In this document: positions 26,993 through 34,802 of the stretch, one piece after another
Numbering within the stretch: position 1 is the stretch's first letter
Layout of the letters: each line of letters opens with the position of its first letter
Assembly: GCF_025917685.1 (NCBI RefSeq)
Contig: NZ_CP089518.1
Coordinates: 1,055,001-1,119,000, forward strand
Reading direction: 5' to 3'
DNA from: Bacillus cereus
Lineage (GTDB): Bacteria > Bacillota > Bacilli > Bacillales > Bacillaceae_G
DNA: 64,000 bases
Translations under genes and position numbers: made by a program
The notes under the pieces: model-generated
Database searches by the model: none
Seen by the model: the letters and a program-made list of their open reading frames with translations, nothing else
What the model was told of the DNA's origin: nothing

Positions 26993-27643
26993 ATGAATAA
27001 ATTAGGGTTTAGAGTTATTCGCGGAGAAGAGGGATATGGTCATTATTTTGGTGGAGAAACTTGGAAAGTTCCTATATGTCCACAATGTAATGAACAAGCG
27101 CATCAAATATTTACCTTTGATTTGAATGATTCTAGATTAGAGGAACTTAAGACAGAAGGGTTAAGAGAGTTGCCATTAATCACTTGTTTAAATTGTTCCT
27201 TATATGAACATATACAAAATTTTAAAATAAATATAATGGAACGCTCTATACATACCATTACTCAAAGTGAGATGTTTGATTGGAAGTATGAATTAATTGA
27301 TAAGATACCAGTTCCTTTGCCGAAATATGATATGAAATTAATAACGATGGAAAATTATGATGTCCCTTGTGATGAAGATGAATATGACGAAGCTTTAGAT
27401 GCTATGGGAAGAGATTATATTTGTAGAATACTTGGAGCGCCTCTATACATAGACGATTCTATAGAGGTAACGTGTCCTTGTTGCTCGAAAAGTATGAACT
27501 ATGTGGCTATGTTGACTGGAGAGGATTATGGGAACGAAGGGGGACTTACAGGAGGAATAACTTTTCAAATAGGAGAGAGTTTTTTATATTTTTATCTATG
27601 TAAAGAATGTCTAATCATACAAACTTTAATGCAGAGCACTTAA
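26993..27643 (+). CDS. Zinc-ribbon-like hypothetical protein with four CxxC pairs
   Basis: 216 residues, ATG 26993 after AAGGTGGAGG. Four pairs are visible: CPQC (about 29-32), CLNC (about 65-68), CPCC (about 162-165) and CKEC (about 204-207). They suggest two zinc ribbons, one near each end, joined by an acidic linker (DVPCDEDEYDEALDAMG). There is no membrane segment or enzyme motif. Cys-rich cytosolic proteins of this kind are frequent among immunity-type genes in Bacillus toxin loci, but that link is inference. Confidence 0.6.
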   Translation: MNKLGFRVIRGEEGYGHYFGGETWKVPICPQCNEQAHQIFTFDLNDSRLEELKTEGLRELPLITCLNCSLYEHIQNFKINIMERSIHTITQSEMFDWKYELIDKIPVPLPKYDMKLITMENYDVPCDEDEYDEALDAMGRDYICRILGAPLYIDDSIEVTCPCCSKSMNYVAMLTGEDYGNEGGLTGGITFQIGESFLYFYLCKECLIIQTLMQST

Positions 27644-27679
27644 GTTTGTTCTGTAGTATTGAAAGTATTATTTTATAGA

Positions 27680-27742
27680 GAATCAATTGAAATTACGCTT
27701 ATATGTAAAAGAATTTGAAGTAATTCAATCTCTTTTTTTATT
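27680..27742 (+). repeat. Cassette 3' end, copy 1 (degenerate terminator)
   Basis: About 63 bases, starting near GAATCAATTGAAATTACG and ending AATTCAATCTCTTTTTTT. It is roughly 80 percent identical by eye to 31577-31640, where the hairpin is intact; here the stem has mismatches. Confidence 0.5.
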
Positions 27743-27823
27743 ATTGAAATAGCTTCTTAATTATTAATCAAAATATTTCACTATCTGCGGTGTTAAATCA
27801 AAATAAAGGAGTTGTAGCAACGT

Positions 27824-28126
27824 ATGAATATGATGATGATGAATTTTAATAGTGTAGATAATTTATTTTCGATACTTTTAAAGTATCCAGTACGTATAAT
27901 TTTAATATGTATTGGAATCGGCTGGATTTTTAAATGTATCAAACAAGGTTTCTTATTTTCAGCCGCACTTATGTTAACGATACTTACACTACTTTTTATT
28001 ATTACATTTACAGACATATTAGCGTCTGTTTTAAATAGTATTCCTCTTATAATACAATATAGTGGTGTAGTATTTTTGCTAATACTATCATGTAGTATGT
28101 TTGATTATGAAGCTTCTCGTCAGTGA
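27824..28126 (+). CDS. Small membrane protein, unknown function
   Basis: 100 residues, ATG 27824 with AAAGGAG 12 bases upstream. Three strongly hydrophobic helices (about 20-38, 42-67, 75-90) and a short hydrophilic tail FDYEASRQ. No family recognised. It sits inside the accessory cluster. Confidence 0.55.
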   Translation: MNMMMMNFNSVDNLFSILLKYPVRIILICIGIGWIFKCIKQGFLFSAALMLTILTLLFIITFTDILASVLNSIPLIIQYSGVVFLLILSCSMFDYEASRQ

Positions 28127-28163
28127 ACTACTCACCACTTACTATTCTTATGGGCTATTTGAA

Positions 28164-28256
28164 GAGGAAGAATAGAAAATGTATATGAAATGTTGTCACT
28201 AGATGGAACAACCATTGGTAGGACGACGGAAAAAGAAATAGAAGAGGAAGAATAAG
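28164..28256 (+). pseudogene. Orphan C-terminal coding fragment
   Basis: A frame with no start near its beginning codes ENVYEMLSLDGTTIGRTTEK followed by an acidic end and TAA. It reads like a genuine protein tail. There is no ribosome-binding site for the internal ATG. Probably the end of a lost gene. Confidence 0.35.
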
Positions 28257-28329
28257 TAGAGTAATAATTAACATTGAGGATAGTAGTAATATGTATCCAC
28301 CCTATAAAGGAATTTAAGGGAGATTTATA

Positions 28330-28593
28330 ATGTTAGAAACAGTTCATGAAAGACAGGAACGAGAAAATCAGGATATAGAAACGTTAGCGGCTTTGAAACA
28401 GGCAGGTTCTACTTTAACGAAAGTACATTACCTAGAACATTATTTTTTATTAGATACTATAGACATCGCAGAGAAAATGGCAGATGTACTACATGTAAAA
28501 GGTTATGATATTTATGAACCGTCTGAACAAATTTCAAAAGATGGGTTAATTTACTTTGTATTTATAGTGGGCAAAAGAAATATTAAAAGATGA
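28330..28593 (+). pseudogene. RraB-like gene, 3'-truncated
   Basis: 87 residues, ATG 28330 with a good GGGAG site. Residues 25-80 match the RraB (ribonuclease E inhibitor)/DUF695-like fold: TKVHYLEHYFLLDTIDIAEKMADVLHVKGYDIYEPSE. The second half expected for the fold is absent; the frame ends VGKRNIKR and stop. From 28568 another frame codes a different tail (AKEILKDDPNNEVAKNYIKE, stop at 28637-28639). This looks like a deletion joining two genes near 28565. Confidence 0.55.
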
Positions 28594-28690
28594 CCCAAAT
28601 AATGAAGTAGCTAAAAATTATATAAAAGAGAATTTATGAAAAAAGGATGTTCAGTTGAATATTTAAATTCATAATAGAAACGTTCTAAAA

Positions 28691-28722
28691 AGAAGAGCTG
28701 ACGTAGGCTCTTCTTTTTTTGG
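28691..28722 (+). terminator. Terminator in the accessory cluster
   Basis: AGAAGAGC (28691-28698) and GCTCTTCT (28707-28714), followed by seven T. A related hairpin occurs at 32385. Confidence 0.8.
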
Positions 28723-28725
28723 ATT

Positions 28726-28905
28726 ATGATCCAATGCACTAACGTTTTAAACGCGACATTGCAAGATGGAAGAAGTAAATCTTGCATATATGGTAGTTTT
28801 AGAAACCGTATAAGTGTTAAAGTTGTAGAGAGTGGAAAAGAAATAAAGTCTGTAACAGCAACATGCAGTGATGGGAAGCAGCTTGGATCGATTGTAAAAG
28901 TATAA
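28726..28905 (+). pseudogene. Orphan C-terminal fragment after a terminator
   Basis: 59 codons from ATG 28726 to TAA 28903-28905, starting only a few bases after a T-tailed terminator and without a ribosome-binding site. It codes NATLQDGRSKSCIYGSFRNR and SGKEIKSVTATCSDGKQLGS: beta-rich, two cysteines, like the end of an exported protein. Probably not expressed. Confidence 0.4.
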
Positions 28906-28972
28906 ATAAAAAGAAGGTTTCCAGGAGTGATAGGAATTAGATTATTATTGATTCATTGGAGGTCTGTTAGTT

Positions 28973-29902
28973 ATGAAAAAACTAGTATTCAATAAGTGGA
29001 TGAATTTTTCATATATAGAAGGAGAAATTCTCTGTATTACAAAGGGAAATAAACAAGATATTATAATTTTAGTATTGGAGAAAAAGGTTACAGACACTTA
29101 TTATTATAAAATTATACACTCTTTGAAATCTGGCGATTTGAAACAATATACTATAGAAAATAATCAATACTTTAACTTCATTCAACCTTTGGGAGAAAAT
29201 TGGATTTTAGTTAAAGGTTTCGTTGAGAAAAAGGTAGATACGACAGCTACAATTTTTGATAATAAAGGAAACATCATTGCTTCATATTACTTAGGAATTG
29301 GAATTAAATATTTTCAAGTTGATGAAGAAGAACGTTTATTGGTTGGGTATAGTGAAGAAGGGATCTTTACTTCTGTAGATGAATTGTTTATTTCAGATGA
29401 AGAGTTTGATTCGATAGATTGGGAAAATATATATGATATTAATAAAGTTGAAAAGAGCGGATTAGCTATTTTCTCTAAGAATGGCAATTTAATTACTAAT
29501 GAATTCAATAATTCAATAAAGAAATCTGTCTGTGATTGTACAGCAATAAATATACAAAAGACAGGTGATATTTTAATGTCTTATTATAATGAGCAAGGAA
29601 CATATACATTCACACAGATTAATAAAGAACGATGTGAACAAGTTATCCTTTATGAAACAACATTGAATCACACGTCACTATATTTGAAAGTGAAAAATAA
29701 TATCATCTTTGGTGTAGATAACAATCAAATATATGCATATTCACTTGTAAATAAAAAATTAGCAACTCTGTTAACAGTAGATAGTGAGGGAAATCTTATT
29801 CAATTTGAATATATTTTTTCAAAGGATCAAAAGATATACGCTGTTAAAGAGAACAGTCTATTTTGCTGGGAGCAACATGGAGTTTTAGAAGAGGGAGAAT
29901 AA
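28973..29902 (+). CDS. Beta-propeller-like hypothetical protein (paralogue of 32486)
   Basis: 309 residues, ATG 28973 with GGAGG 11 bases upstream. No signal peptide. Repeated beta-strand pattern with short blades (NIIASYYLGIGIKYFQVDEE, LLVGYSEEGIF, CDCTAINIQKTGDILMSYYN) suggests a WD40/propeller-like fold. It shares the same order of blades with the protein at 32486 (GIGI/GEGI, GYSEEGIF/SYCDEGVF, CTAIN/CYAIN), so the two are paralogues. Function unknown; the genomic setting suggests an immunity or accessory role. Confidence 0.6.
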   Translation: MKKLVFNKWMNFSYIEGEILCITKGNKQDIIILVLEKKVTDTYYYKIIHSLKSGDLKQYTIENNQYFNFIQPLGENWILVKGFVEKKVDTTATIFDNKGNIIASYYLGIGIKYFQVDEEERLLVGYSEEGIFTSVDELFISDEEFDSIDWENIYDINKVEKSGLAIFSKNGNLITNEFNNSIKKSVCDCTAINIQKTGDILMSYYNEQGTYTFTQINKERCEQVILYETTLNHTSLYLKVKNNIIFGVDNNQIYAYSLVNKKLATLLTVDSEGNLIQFEYIFSKDQKIYAVKENSLFCWEQHGVLEEGE

Positions 29903-29953
29903 ACGGAATTAGTATAATTTAATGAATTAAATTATATGTTACAGGTCAGGAAA

Positions 29954-30139
29954 ATGCGTATGTTTATACTAGATTTTAGCTTAAAGGATTATATCCTTTT
30001 TGAAGATTTAGCGGAGGTATTAGGTTTAGAGGGAAATTATGATGCAATGAAATTCGTAAGGAATCAAGTCAAAGAAGCTGGAATAAAAGGCAGGGTTTGT
30101 TTTGATTCAGAGAGCGATTGCCTACTCCTTTTCGTGTAG
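29954..30139 (+). CDS. Small protein, weakly Imm51-like
   Basis: 61 residues from ATG 29954, preceded by AGGTCAGGAAA; the ATG at 29936 has no site. LEDLAEV-type helix, GNYDAMKFVRNQVKEAG and the end FDSESDCLLLF recall the middle of Imm51 immunity proteins. The family's C-terminal helix is missing, so it may be truncated. The assignment is tentative. Confidence 0.4.
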   Translation: MRMFILDFSLKDYILFEDLAEVLGLEGNYDAMKFVRNQVKEAGIKGRVCFDSESDCLLLFV

Positions 30140-30255
30140 TATTTCATTTTGTAGTTAATAAAAACAAATAGGAATAGATAAACTTAATATTATTAAATGA
30201 GAATAGTAGGATGGAATAGGGATAAATATAACTTTGAGAGAAAAGAAGGTGTATT

Positions 30256-30447
30256 ATGGAGTTTACATTCGAAAAGGTTCAACGTATTGAAGATGCAAAT
30301 ATATATCGTGTTAGTAATGTAACTGATATTTATGAAATAGATTTATTTGATGATTATAATCGCAATGTTGATAATTTAAGTTTACTTGTTCAAGAGAGGA
30401 TTCATCAGTTTATTGTACATGTAGATAAATCTGAGGAAAAAAATTAA
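30256..30447 (+). CDS. Small hypothetical protein, possible first half of a split gene
   Basis: 63 residues, ATG 30256 after AAGAAGGTG. Acidic, with no known domain. The stop TAA at 30445-30447 is followed in the same frame by 113 further open codons (30448-30789), so it may be the N-terminal part of a longer protein interrupted by one stop codon. Confidence 0.5.
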   Translation: MEFTFEKVQRIEDANIYRVSNVTDIYEIDLFDDYNRNVDNLSLLVQERIHQFIVHVDKSEEKN

Positions 30448-30789
30448 AAAGAAGAAATAGGGTCTAAAAACATTTCCTACACAGTTTTTGATTCGGGAAG
30501 AAGGAACATTTTCTTTGTTTTTGATTCTATACCAAGGACAGAAGTATCATATATAATCAAGTATTTTTATGGTGTAAGTATAGAAAATACTTTTGCTATT
30601 ATCAGTTTAGGAAATAGTGTTGGTATTAAACTAGAGAAAATAAATCAAAGTAAATTGATGAAGTGTTTCATGGGAGAATGTTTTGTACCACAAATCGAAT
30701 TGGTTCCATCATCGGCGTGTGCATTTATTCAATATGATGGTGCGCTTTTAACGATTGCTAGTAATAATTTCGATATTTATGCAACATGA
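30448..30789 (+). pseudogene. Start-less open frame in phase with the preceding gene
   Basis: 113 codons without a stop, ending TGA 30787-30789, with no ATG, GTG or TTG until codon 70. It codes plausible protein (SIPRTEVSYIIKYFYGVSIE, CFMGECFVPQIELVPSSACAF). Either the second half of the 30256 gene after an in-frame nonsense codon, or a 5'-truncated gene. Unknown family. Confidence 0.5.
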
Positions 30790-30885
30790 AAATAATAAGA
30801 GGTAATTAAATGTTTTTTTAGCGCAAGGAGATACTAGAGGATAGTTTCGAAGCTATTAAGTTGATATATGTAGGAGGTGTAAATA

Positions 30886-31326
30886 ATGGAATGTTTTCAT
30901 ATAGGAGAGCGGGATGATAATTTCATCAAGGTTGTTATAACTGAATTTTCAAGTGAAGGAGATAGTTATTTTGGAGGAGCTTATTTCAAAGGAGAATGCG
31001 AACTAGGCTGTACTGGTTTTAAAGTGAAAACGACATCATTTTATTTTGACAATAATGATATATATCACTTTTACAAAGATCTCCAAAAAATATATACAGT
31101 GGGATCTGGAATAGTACATTTTAAATCAGAATCAAATGAGTTATCTTTAACTTGTCACTTGGACATTGATGCATCTTTTAAAATTTCAGTTAGATTTAAA
31201 GAGCTTGAAGGAGATAGTACGCTAAGTTGTTATATATATGAATCCTATGAATATATACCTAGTATTAAAAGTCAGCTTACTTCATTTTTAAATACTTTTA
31301 AATTCAATGGGGATGAATGGAAGTAA
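30886..31326 (+). CDS. WapI/DUF6228-like putative immunity protein
   Basis: 146 residues, ATG 30886 after ATAGGAGGTG. Beta-rich: GGAYFKGECELGCTGFKVKT, YHFYKDLQKIY helix, HLDIDASFKISVRFKE, and a C-terminal helix SIKSQLTSFLNTF. This order fits small WapI-type/DUF6228 immunity proteins, which neutralise contact-dependent toxins in the cytoplasm. No cognate toxin is present in this window. Family assignment by eye only. Confidence 0.55.
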   Translation: MECFHIGERDDNFIKVVITEFSSEGDSYFGGAYFKGECELGCTGFKVKTTSFYFDNNDIYHFYKDLQKIYTVGSGIVHFKSESNELSLTCHLDIDASFKISVRFKELEGDSTLSCYIYESYEYIPSIKSQLTSFLNTFKFNGDEWK

Positions 31327-31390
31327 ACTTTGAGGGTTCTATATAAAAAGTTGAATACTGAATCAGCTATTTCATGTGAGGATATTTAAT

Positions 31391-31552
31391 ATGAATTATA
31401 TATGTTTAATCTGTGGTTTTGATGATTGTGATCAAGGCTATACGTTTGTTGCGTAGAGAGAAAAATGGTCGGAAAAAGGCGCGGTTTGGCATAACAACGC
31501 CGAAAAACCAACTGAGTGGTCATTAGAAAAACAACTAAAAAACATTGAGTGA
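31391..31552 (+). pseudogene. Broken zinc-ribbon gene (internal deletion plus TAG)
   Basis: The frame starts MNYICLICGFDD and continues CDQGYTFVA, stop TAG, REKWSEKGAVWHNNAEKPTE, EWSLEKQLKNIE. This is the known small zinc-ribbon layout (CxxCG start, GYTF-x-x-YREKW, SLEKQLKNI end), but the middle with the second Cys pair is missing, and the Tyr codon before REKW reads TAG. No ribosome-binding site is seen. A dead gene. Confidence 0.6.
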
Positions 31553-31576
31553 TTTTGTGGAATAACGAGTTAAAGA

Positions 31577-31640
31577 GAAAATTAATTGAAAATACGTTTA
31601 TATAAGAAAAGAGTTTGAAGCAGTTCAAACTCTTTTTTAT
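31577..31640 (+). repeat. Cassette 3' end, copy 2 (intact terminator)
   Basis: Homologous by eye to 27680-27742. It includes a perfect terminator: arms 31610-31619 and 31624-31633, loop GCAG, then T tract. Confidence 0.65.
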
Positions 31641-31963
31641 AATTATGTAGCGTAGTAGCTTTATATGTATTTTATAAACAATTCGGTATAATGTTGATAA
31701 CAAATTAATGGTAGTTTAAGATACATGGCAATGTTACATATTAGTATGGTGTGAATGCAAAACGATTGGTGAATTATTCTAGGGAAAATAGAAACGCACA
31801 TTAAAAATCTAAAACAAACCTTATGGTCGGGTATAATGCTTGAAAAAGAATAACTCAAAAAGGACGAAAAAACAAAGGGAAAAAGCATTTGAAAATTCAA
31901 CGACAGCGAAATTTATGAAGATTTCGAATGCAGTGGGAAGACGTTAATGAAGGGAGACTAAAA

Positions 31964-32326
31964 ATGCTTATAGAAATTTTAGAATTTGCTTCTATCTTGG
32001 CTTTAGAAGTTGTATTAATATTAACTGTTATGTTTCAGGATACATTCTTTATGAATATAAAGGAACAATATATTGAAACACGTATTGCGGCATTTATTTT
32101 TTGTATCCGTATGTTGTTCGGGACATGGGTAATATTTGTTACGGAAACTACTATAATCGCTGTCTCAAAAGTGACTGCAATTCAATTAATTATTTTATTT
32201 CTTATTTGGGCATTCTCGAAGTATGTACAAAAAAATAGTGAAAATTGGTGGATTACTATAATTGCTTTTGTTATTTATGGTGTTGGTACTTACATGTATA
32301 TTCAGTTTGCTTTTAGAGGTTATTAA
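31964..32326 (+). CDS. Small four-helix membrane protein, unknown function
   Basis: 120 residues from ATG 31964, after AAGGGAGAC; the in-frame ATG at 31928 lacks a site. Four hydrophobic segments (about 3-23, 40-60, 65-82, 92-115). No family recognised. Upstream (31830-31940) another short open frame ends KAFENSTTAKFMKISNAVGR, apparently one more gene tail. Confidence 0.55.
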   Translation: MLIEILEFASILALEVVLILTVMFQDTFFMNIKEQYIETRIAAFIFCIRMLFGTWVIFVTETTIIAVSKVTAIQLIILFLIWAFSKYVQKNSENWWITIIAFVIYGVGTYMYIQFAFRGY

Positions 32327-32384
32327 TATATCACCAGAAAAGTTAGTGGTCAGAAAGATTCATTTGTTACATGTGTGTATGAAG

Positions 32385-32412
32385 GAAGAGCGAATATAGG
32401 CTCTTCTTTCTT
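32385..32412 (+). terminator. Terminator-like hairpin
   Basis: GAAGAGC (32385-32391) and GCTCTTC (32400-32406), then TTTCTT. Similar in stem sequence to the terminator at 28691. Confidence 0.6.
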
Positions 32413-32485
32413 ATTAATATTAAGGAAGTTTGATGCTTATGTTTTATGTTTTATGTTTAGAATAAATGAGAGGTTTTTGATATAT

Positions 32486-33334
32486 ATGAAAGATATTGTA
32501 TGTAAAGAATTAATAAGTTTTAAGTCTATTGTTGAAGCCTATCAATTTAGAAAAATGAATGTGGACTATAAACAAAATGTAATTTTATTAGTACAAGACA
32601 ATCAGGATCGCCCTTGTATTATTTATTTAGATAAAAATAATGGGAATATAAGTCATATTAATTTAAACGTAGATATTGATGTGGAATCTGTGATGTGTAT
32701 GCAGCGAATCGGAGAGAGATGGTTATTTATATTTAATTATGAAGATGAGAATGCGGTTATTTATAATCCGGATGGAAGTGAATATGTTAAGTTTTATGCC
32801 GGAGAAGGGATTCAAGATTGCCAGGCTGATGTGAATGAAGATATTTGGGTTAGTTATTGTGATGAAGGGGTTTTCGGAGAGTGCCCAATTGGAGTAAATG
32901 GTATAGTTGCTTTTGATTCTACAGGCCAATTGATTTTTGATAGCTATGATCAATATGTAGAAAAATATAATATACCTTATATAGATGATTGTTATGCAAT
33001 TAATGTGTTAAATGGAGACGTCTGGCTCTATTATTATTCAGAATTTCCTTTAGTTCAAATGAAAGATAAAAAATTTCATATGTCGTGGAATGAAATAAAT
33101 GTAATTAGGGAAATATGGTCGGAAAGTTTTGCGGTTGCTCAAGATAAAGTAGTATTCATTACTCAAGATAAAAAGTTGGTTGTTTATGATTTAAATAATA
33201 ACCATGTGTACGATAGTAGCCCTTGTAATGAACGAGGAGAACCAATTCAATTTGTTAATTATTATAGCCGTGGGTCTGTTATGTATTTTCAGACGGATGA
33301 TACGCTGTATTATGTTGATGCATGTAATATGTGA
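32486..33334 (+). CDS. Beta-propeller-like hypothetical protein (paralogue of 28973)
   Basis: 282 residues from ATG 32486, with GAGAGG about 13 bases upstream; the earlier ATG at 32375 would put a terminator inside the gene. Beta-rich repeats such as FYAGEGIQDCQADVNEDIWV, CDEGVFGECPIG, DDCYAINVLNGDVWLYYYSE match the order seen in the 28973 protein. Several cysteines, no signal peptide. It is followed 10 bases later by the next gene, so probably one transcript. Confidence 0.6.
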   Translation: MKDIVCKELISFKSIVEAYQFRKMNVDYKQNVILLVQDNQDRPCIIYLDKNNGNISHINLNVDIDVESVMCMQRIGERWLFIFNYEDENAVIYNPDGSEYVKFYAGEGIQDCQADVNEDIWVSYCDEGVFGECPIGVNGIVAFDSTGQLIFDSYDQYVEKYNIPYIDDCYAINVLNGDVWLYYYSEFPLVQMKDKKFHMSWNEINVIREIWSESFAVAQDKVVFITQDKKLVVYDLNNNHVYDSSPCNERGEPIQFVNYYSRGSVMYFQTDDTLYYVDACNM

Positions 33335-33344
33335 GGTGATAAAT

Positions 33345-33827
33345 GTGAACGAACGCTTAAAGAGAATAGCAATGTTAAGAGAAAAAGTAGAGGGAAAAGC
33401 TGCTAGAGAAAAGTTTTTGATGTTATGTCCGTCCATAAAAAATTTCGAAGTTGTTAGTGGAGACAAAATAGCTTCAGTAGTAGAGTTCTTAATTCATGAG
33501 ACACCTAATCCTGTCAAAGTTATGAGTGAATCAAATGCGGAACAAATTATCGATGAAATAAAAGAATTTGAACGTGAATTAACTAGTTTATTGTCTAAGA
33601 AGATTATTGTATGGTATGCACATGAAAACTGGGACTTTGGTGTGCAATTAAAATTAGAAGATTTCATGTTGTATACAAAAGAAATACTACATTTTATTGG
33701 ATATGATGATCCGCAAAGGGGATTAATTCATTCTAGTCTTATTGTAGTAGATGAGTCTATGAGAAGTGCATTTTCTTTTCTAAAGAATGAGTATAATGTT
33801 GAGGTAGTGCTGTGGAAAGAAAGTTAA
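33345..33827 (+). CDS. Hypothetical cytosolic protein in the accessory cluster
   Basis: 160 residues from GTG 33345 after GAGGTGAT; upstream in-frame ATGs lie inside the previous gene and lack sites. A charged N-terminal helix (NERLKRIAMLREKVEGKAAREKF) is followed by a compact alpha/beta part (KIIVWYAHENWDFGVQLKLE, SSLIVVDESMRSAFSFL). It resembles small antitoxin/immunity proteins of the YxiF sort only in general layout; no firm family. Confidence 0.5.
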   Translation: MNERLKRIAMLREKVEGKAAREKFLMLCPSIKNFEVVSGDKIASVVEFLIHETPNPVKVMSESNAEQIIDEIKEFERELTSLLSKKIIVWYAHENWDFGVQLKLEDFMLYTKEILHFIGYDDPQRGLIHSSLIVVDESMRSAFSFLKNEYNVEVVLWKES

Positions 33828-33910
33828 ACTGTAGGAATTTATTATTATGAAATTTTCTTTAGCTGAAAGTTGAGGAATGGAGTATTTAAAAATATAGAAG
33901 GAGTAATGAT

Positions 33911-34165
33911 ATGGACATTTACGAGTTAGCTAATGATGTAGATTCAAAAGAAAAGCTAGTAGAATTCTTGTTTTATCTTCAAAAAGATTTCAAAGAAAAT
34001 CGAGAAGATTGGGAGAACATAACGTTAGAAGATTACTTAGAATCAATGGAAGCATAGCTGAGTGATTGTGATGGTGCCTTTCAAAATAAAGGTGAAGAGA
34101 TGTCTAAAAATATATCATGGAATTTCATAGCGACGCTATTACTAGCTGGATCTTATTATGAGTAA
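33911..34165 (+). pseudogene. DUF7660-family gene with in-frame TAG
   Basis: ATG 33911 follows GAAGGAG, a good site. The frame codes MDIYELANDVDSKEKLVEFL, ENREDWENITLEDYLESMEA, then TAG (34055-34057), then 35 more codons in phase: LSDCDGAFQNKGEEMSKNIS, WNFIATLLLAGSYYE, TAA. DUF7660 proteins run LEAMxAW-x-x-DMDGYY, so the TAG replaces the conserved Trp codon TGG by one G-to-A change. It encodes 48 residues unless the stop is suppressed. Confidence 0.65.
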
Positions 34166-34192
34166 TGAAAATTTTCAAAATGGGGTTTTTAT

Positions 34193-34723
34193 ATGATTAA
34201 ATTGATTAAGCAAGAAAAGGATAAAGTGTTGTACTGGGAAGTATGGGAAGAAGATGAGAAAACTTTAATAGTGCATTGTGGCTGTGTTGGTGATACAGGG
34301 GAAATGTATGAAATAGAACTTTATCCATTCCAACGTGTTGAAAAAGAAATGAAAGAGTTAGCAGATGAACACTTGGCGGATGGTTATAAGGAACTCGATG
34401 AGGAAGAACTGATAGAATTTGTTTTGCAATATGATTATAAAGAAAATCAGTTGGAAGAGGCGCTGGAAAAGCGACACCAAGTTCAAGAGATGATGGATGA
34501 AGCATTAGGCTGGTCTGGAAATGGACATTGTGATGGTGGAGATATTGGTAGCGGGACAATTAACATATTTACTTTCGTAATTGACGTTGATAAAGCGTTG
34601 CAAACGACTCTAGATGAATTAGAAAATCAGCAATTATTAGATGGTGTGAAGATTGCCTATGTGAACGATGTGGAAGATTATATACAGGTTTATCCTAGTG
34701 AAGGGGTATTTAATTTATTATAA
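34193..34723 (+). CDS. Hypothetical protein with WGR-like N-terminus
   Basis: 176 residues, ATG 34193 with GGGG 9 bases upstream. The first 70 residues (KVLYWEVWEEDEKTLIVHCG, CVGDTGE) look like a WGR-type beta fold, followed by an acidic helical linker and a C-terminal alpha/beta part with GHCDGGDIGSGTINIF and a final YIQVYPSEG. There is no PARP or helicase partner nearby. A possible immunity protein by context only. Confidence 0.55.
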   Translation: MIKLIKQEKDKVLYWEVWEEDEKTLIVHCGCVGDTGEMYEIELYPFQRVEKEMKELADEHLADGYKELDEEELIEFVLQYDYKENQLEEALEKRHQVQEMMDEALGWSGNGHCDGGDIGSGTINIFTFVIDVDKALQTTLDELENQQLLDGVKIAYVNDVEDYIQVYPSEGVFNLL

Positions 34724-34802
34724 AAAGACTAAAGGTATGCCCCTTAGCCTTGTGTTTAATCAGTACTTCTCAGCTTTATATTCATTTGGAAACTATTTGA
34801 GT

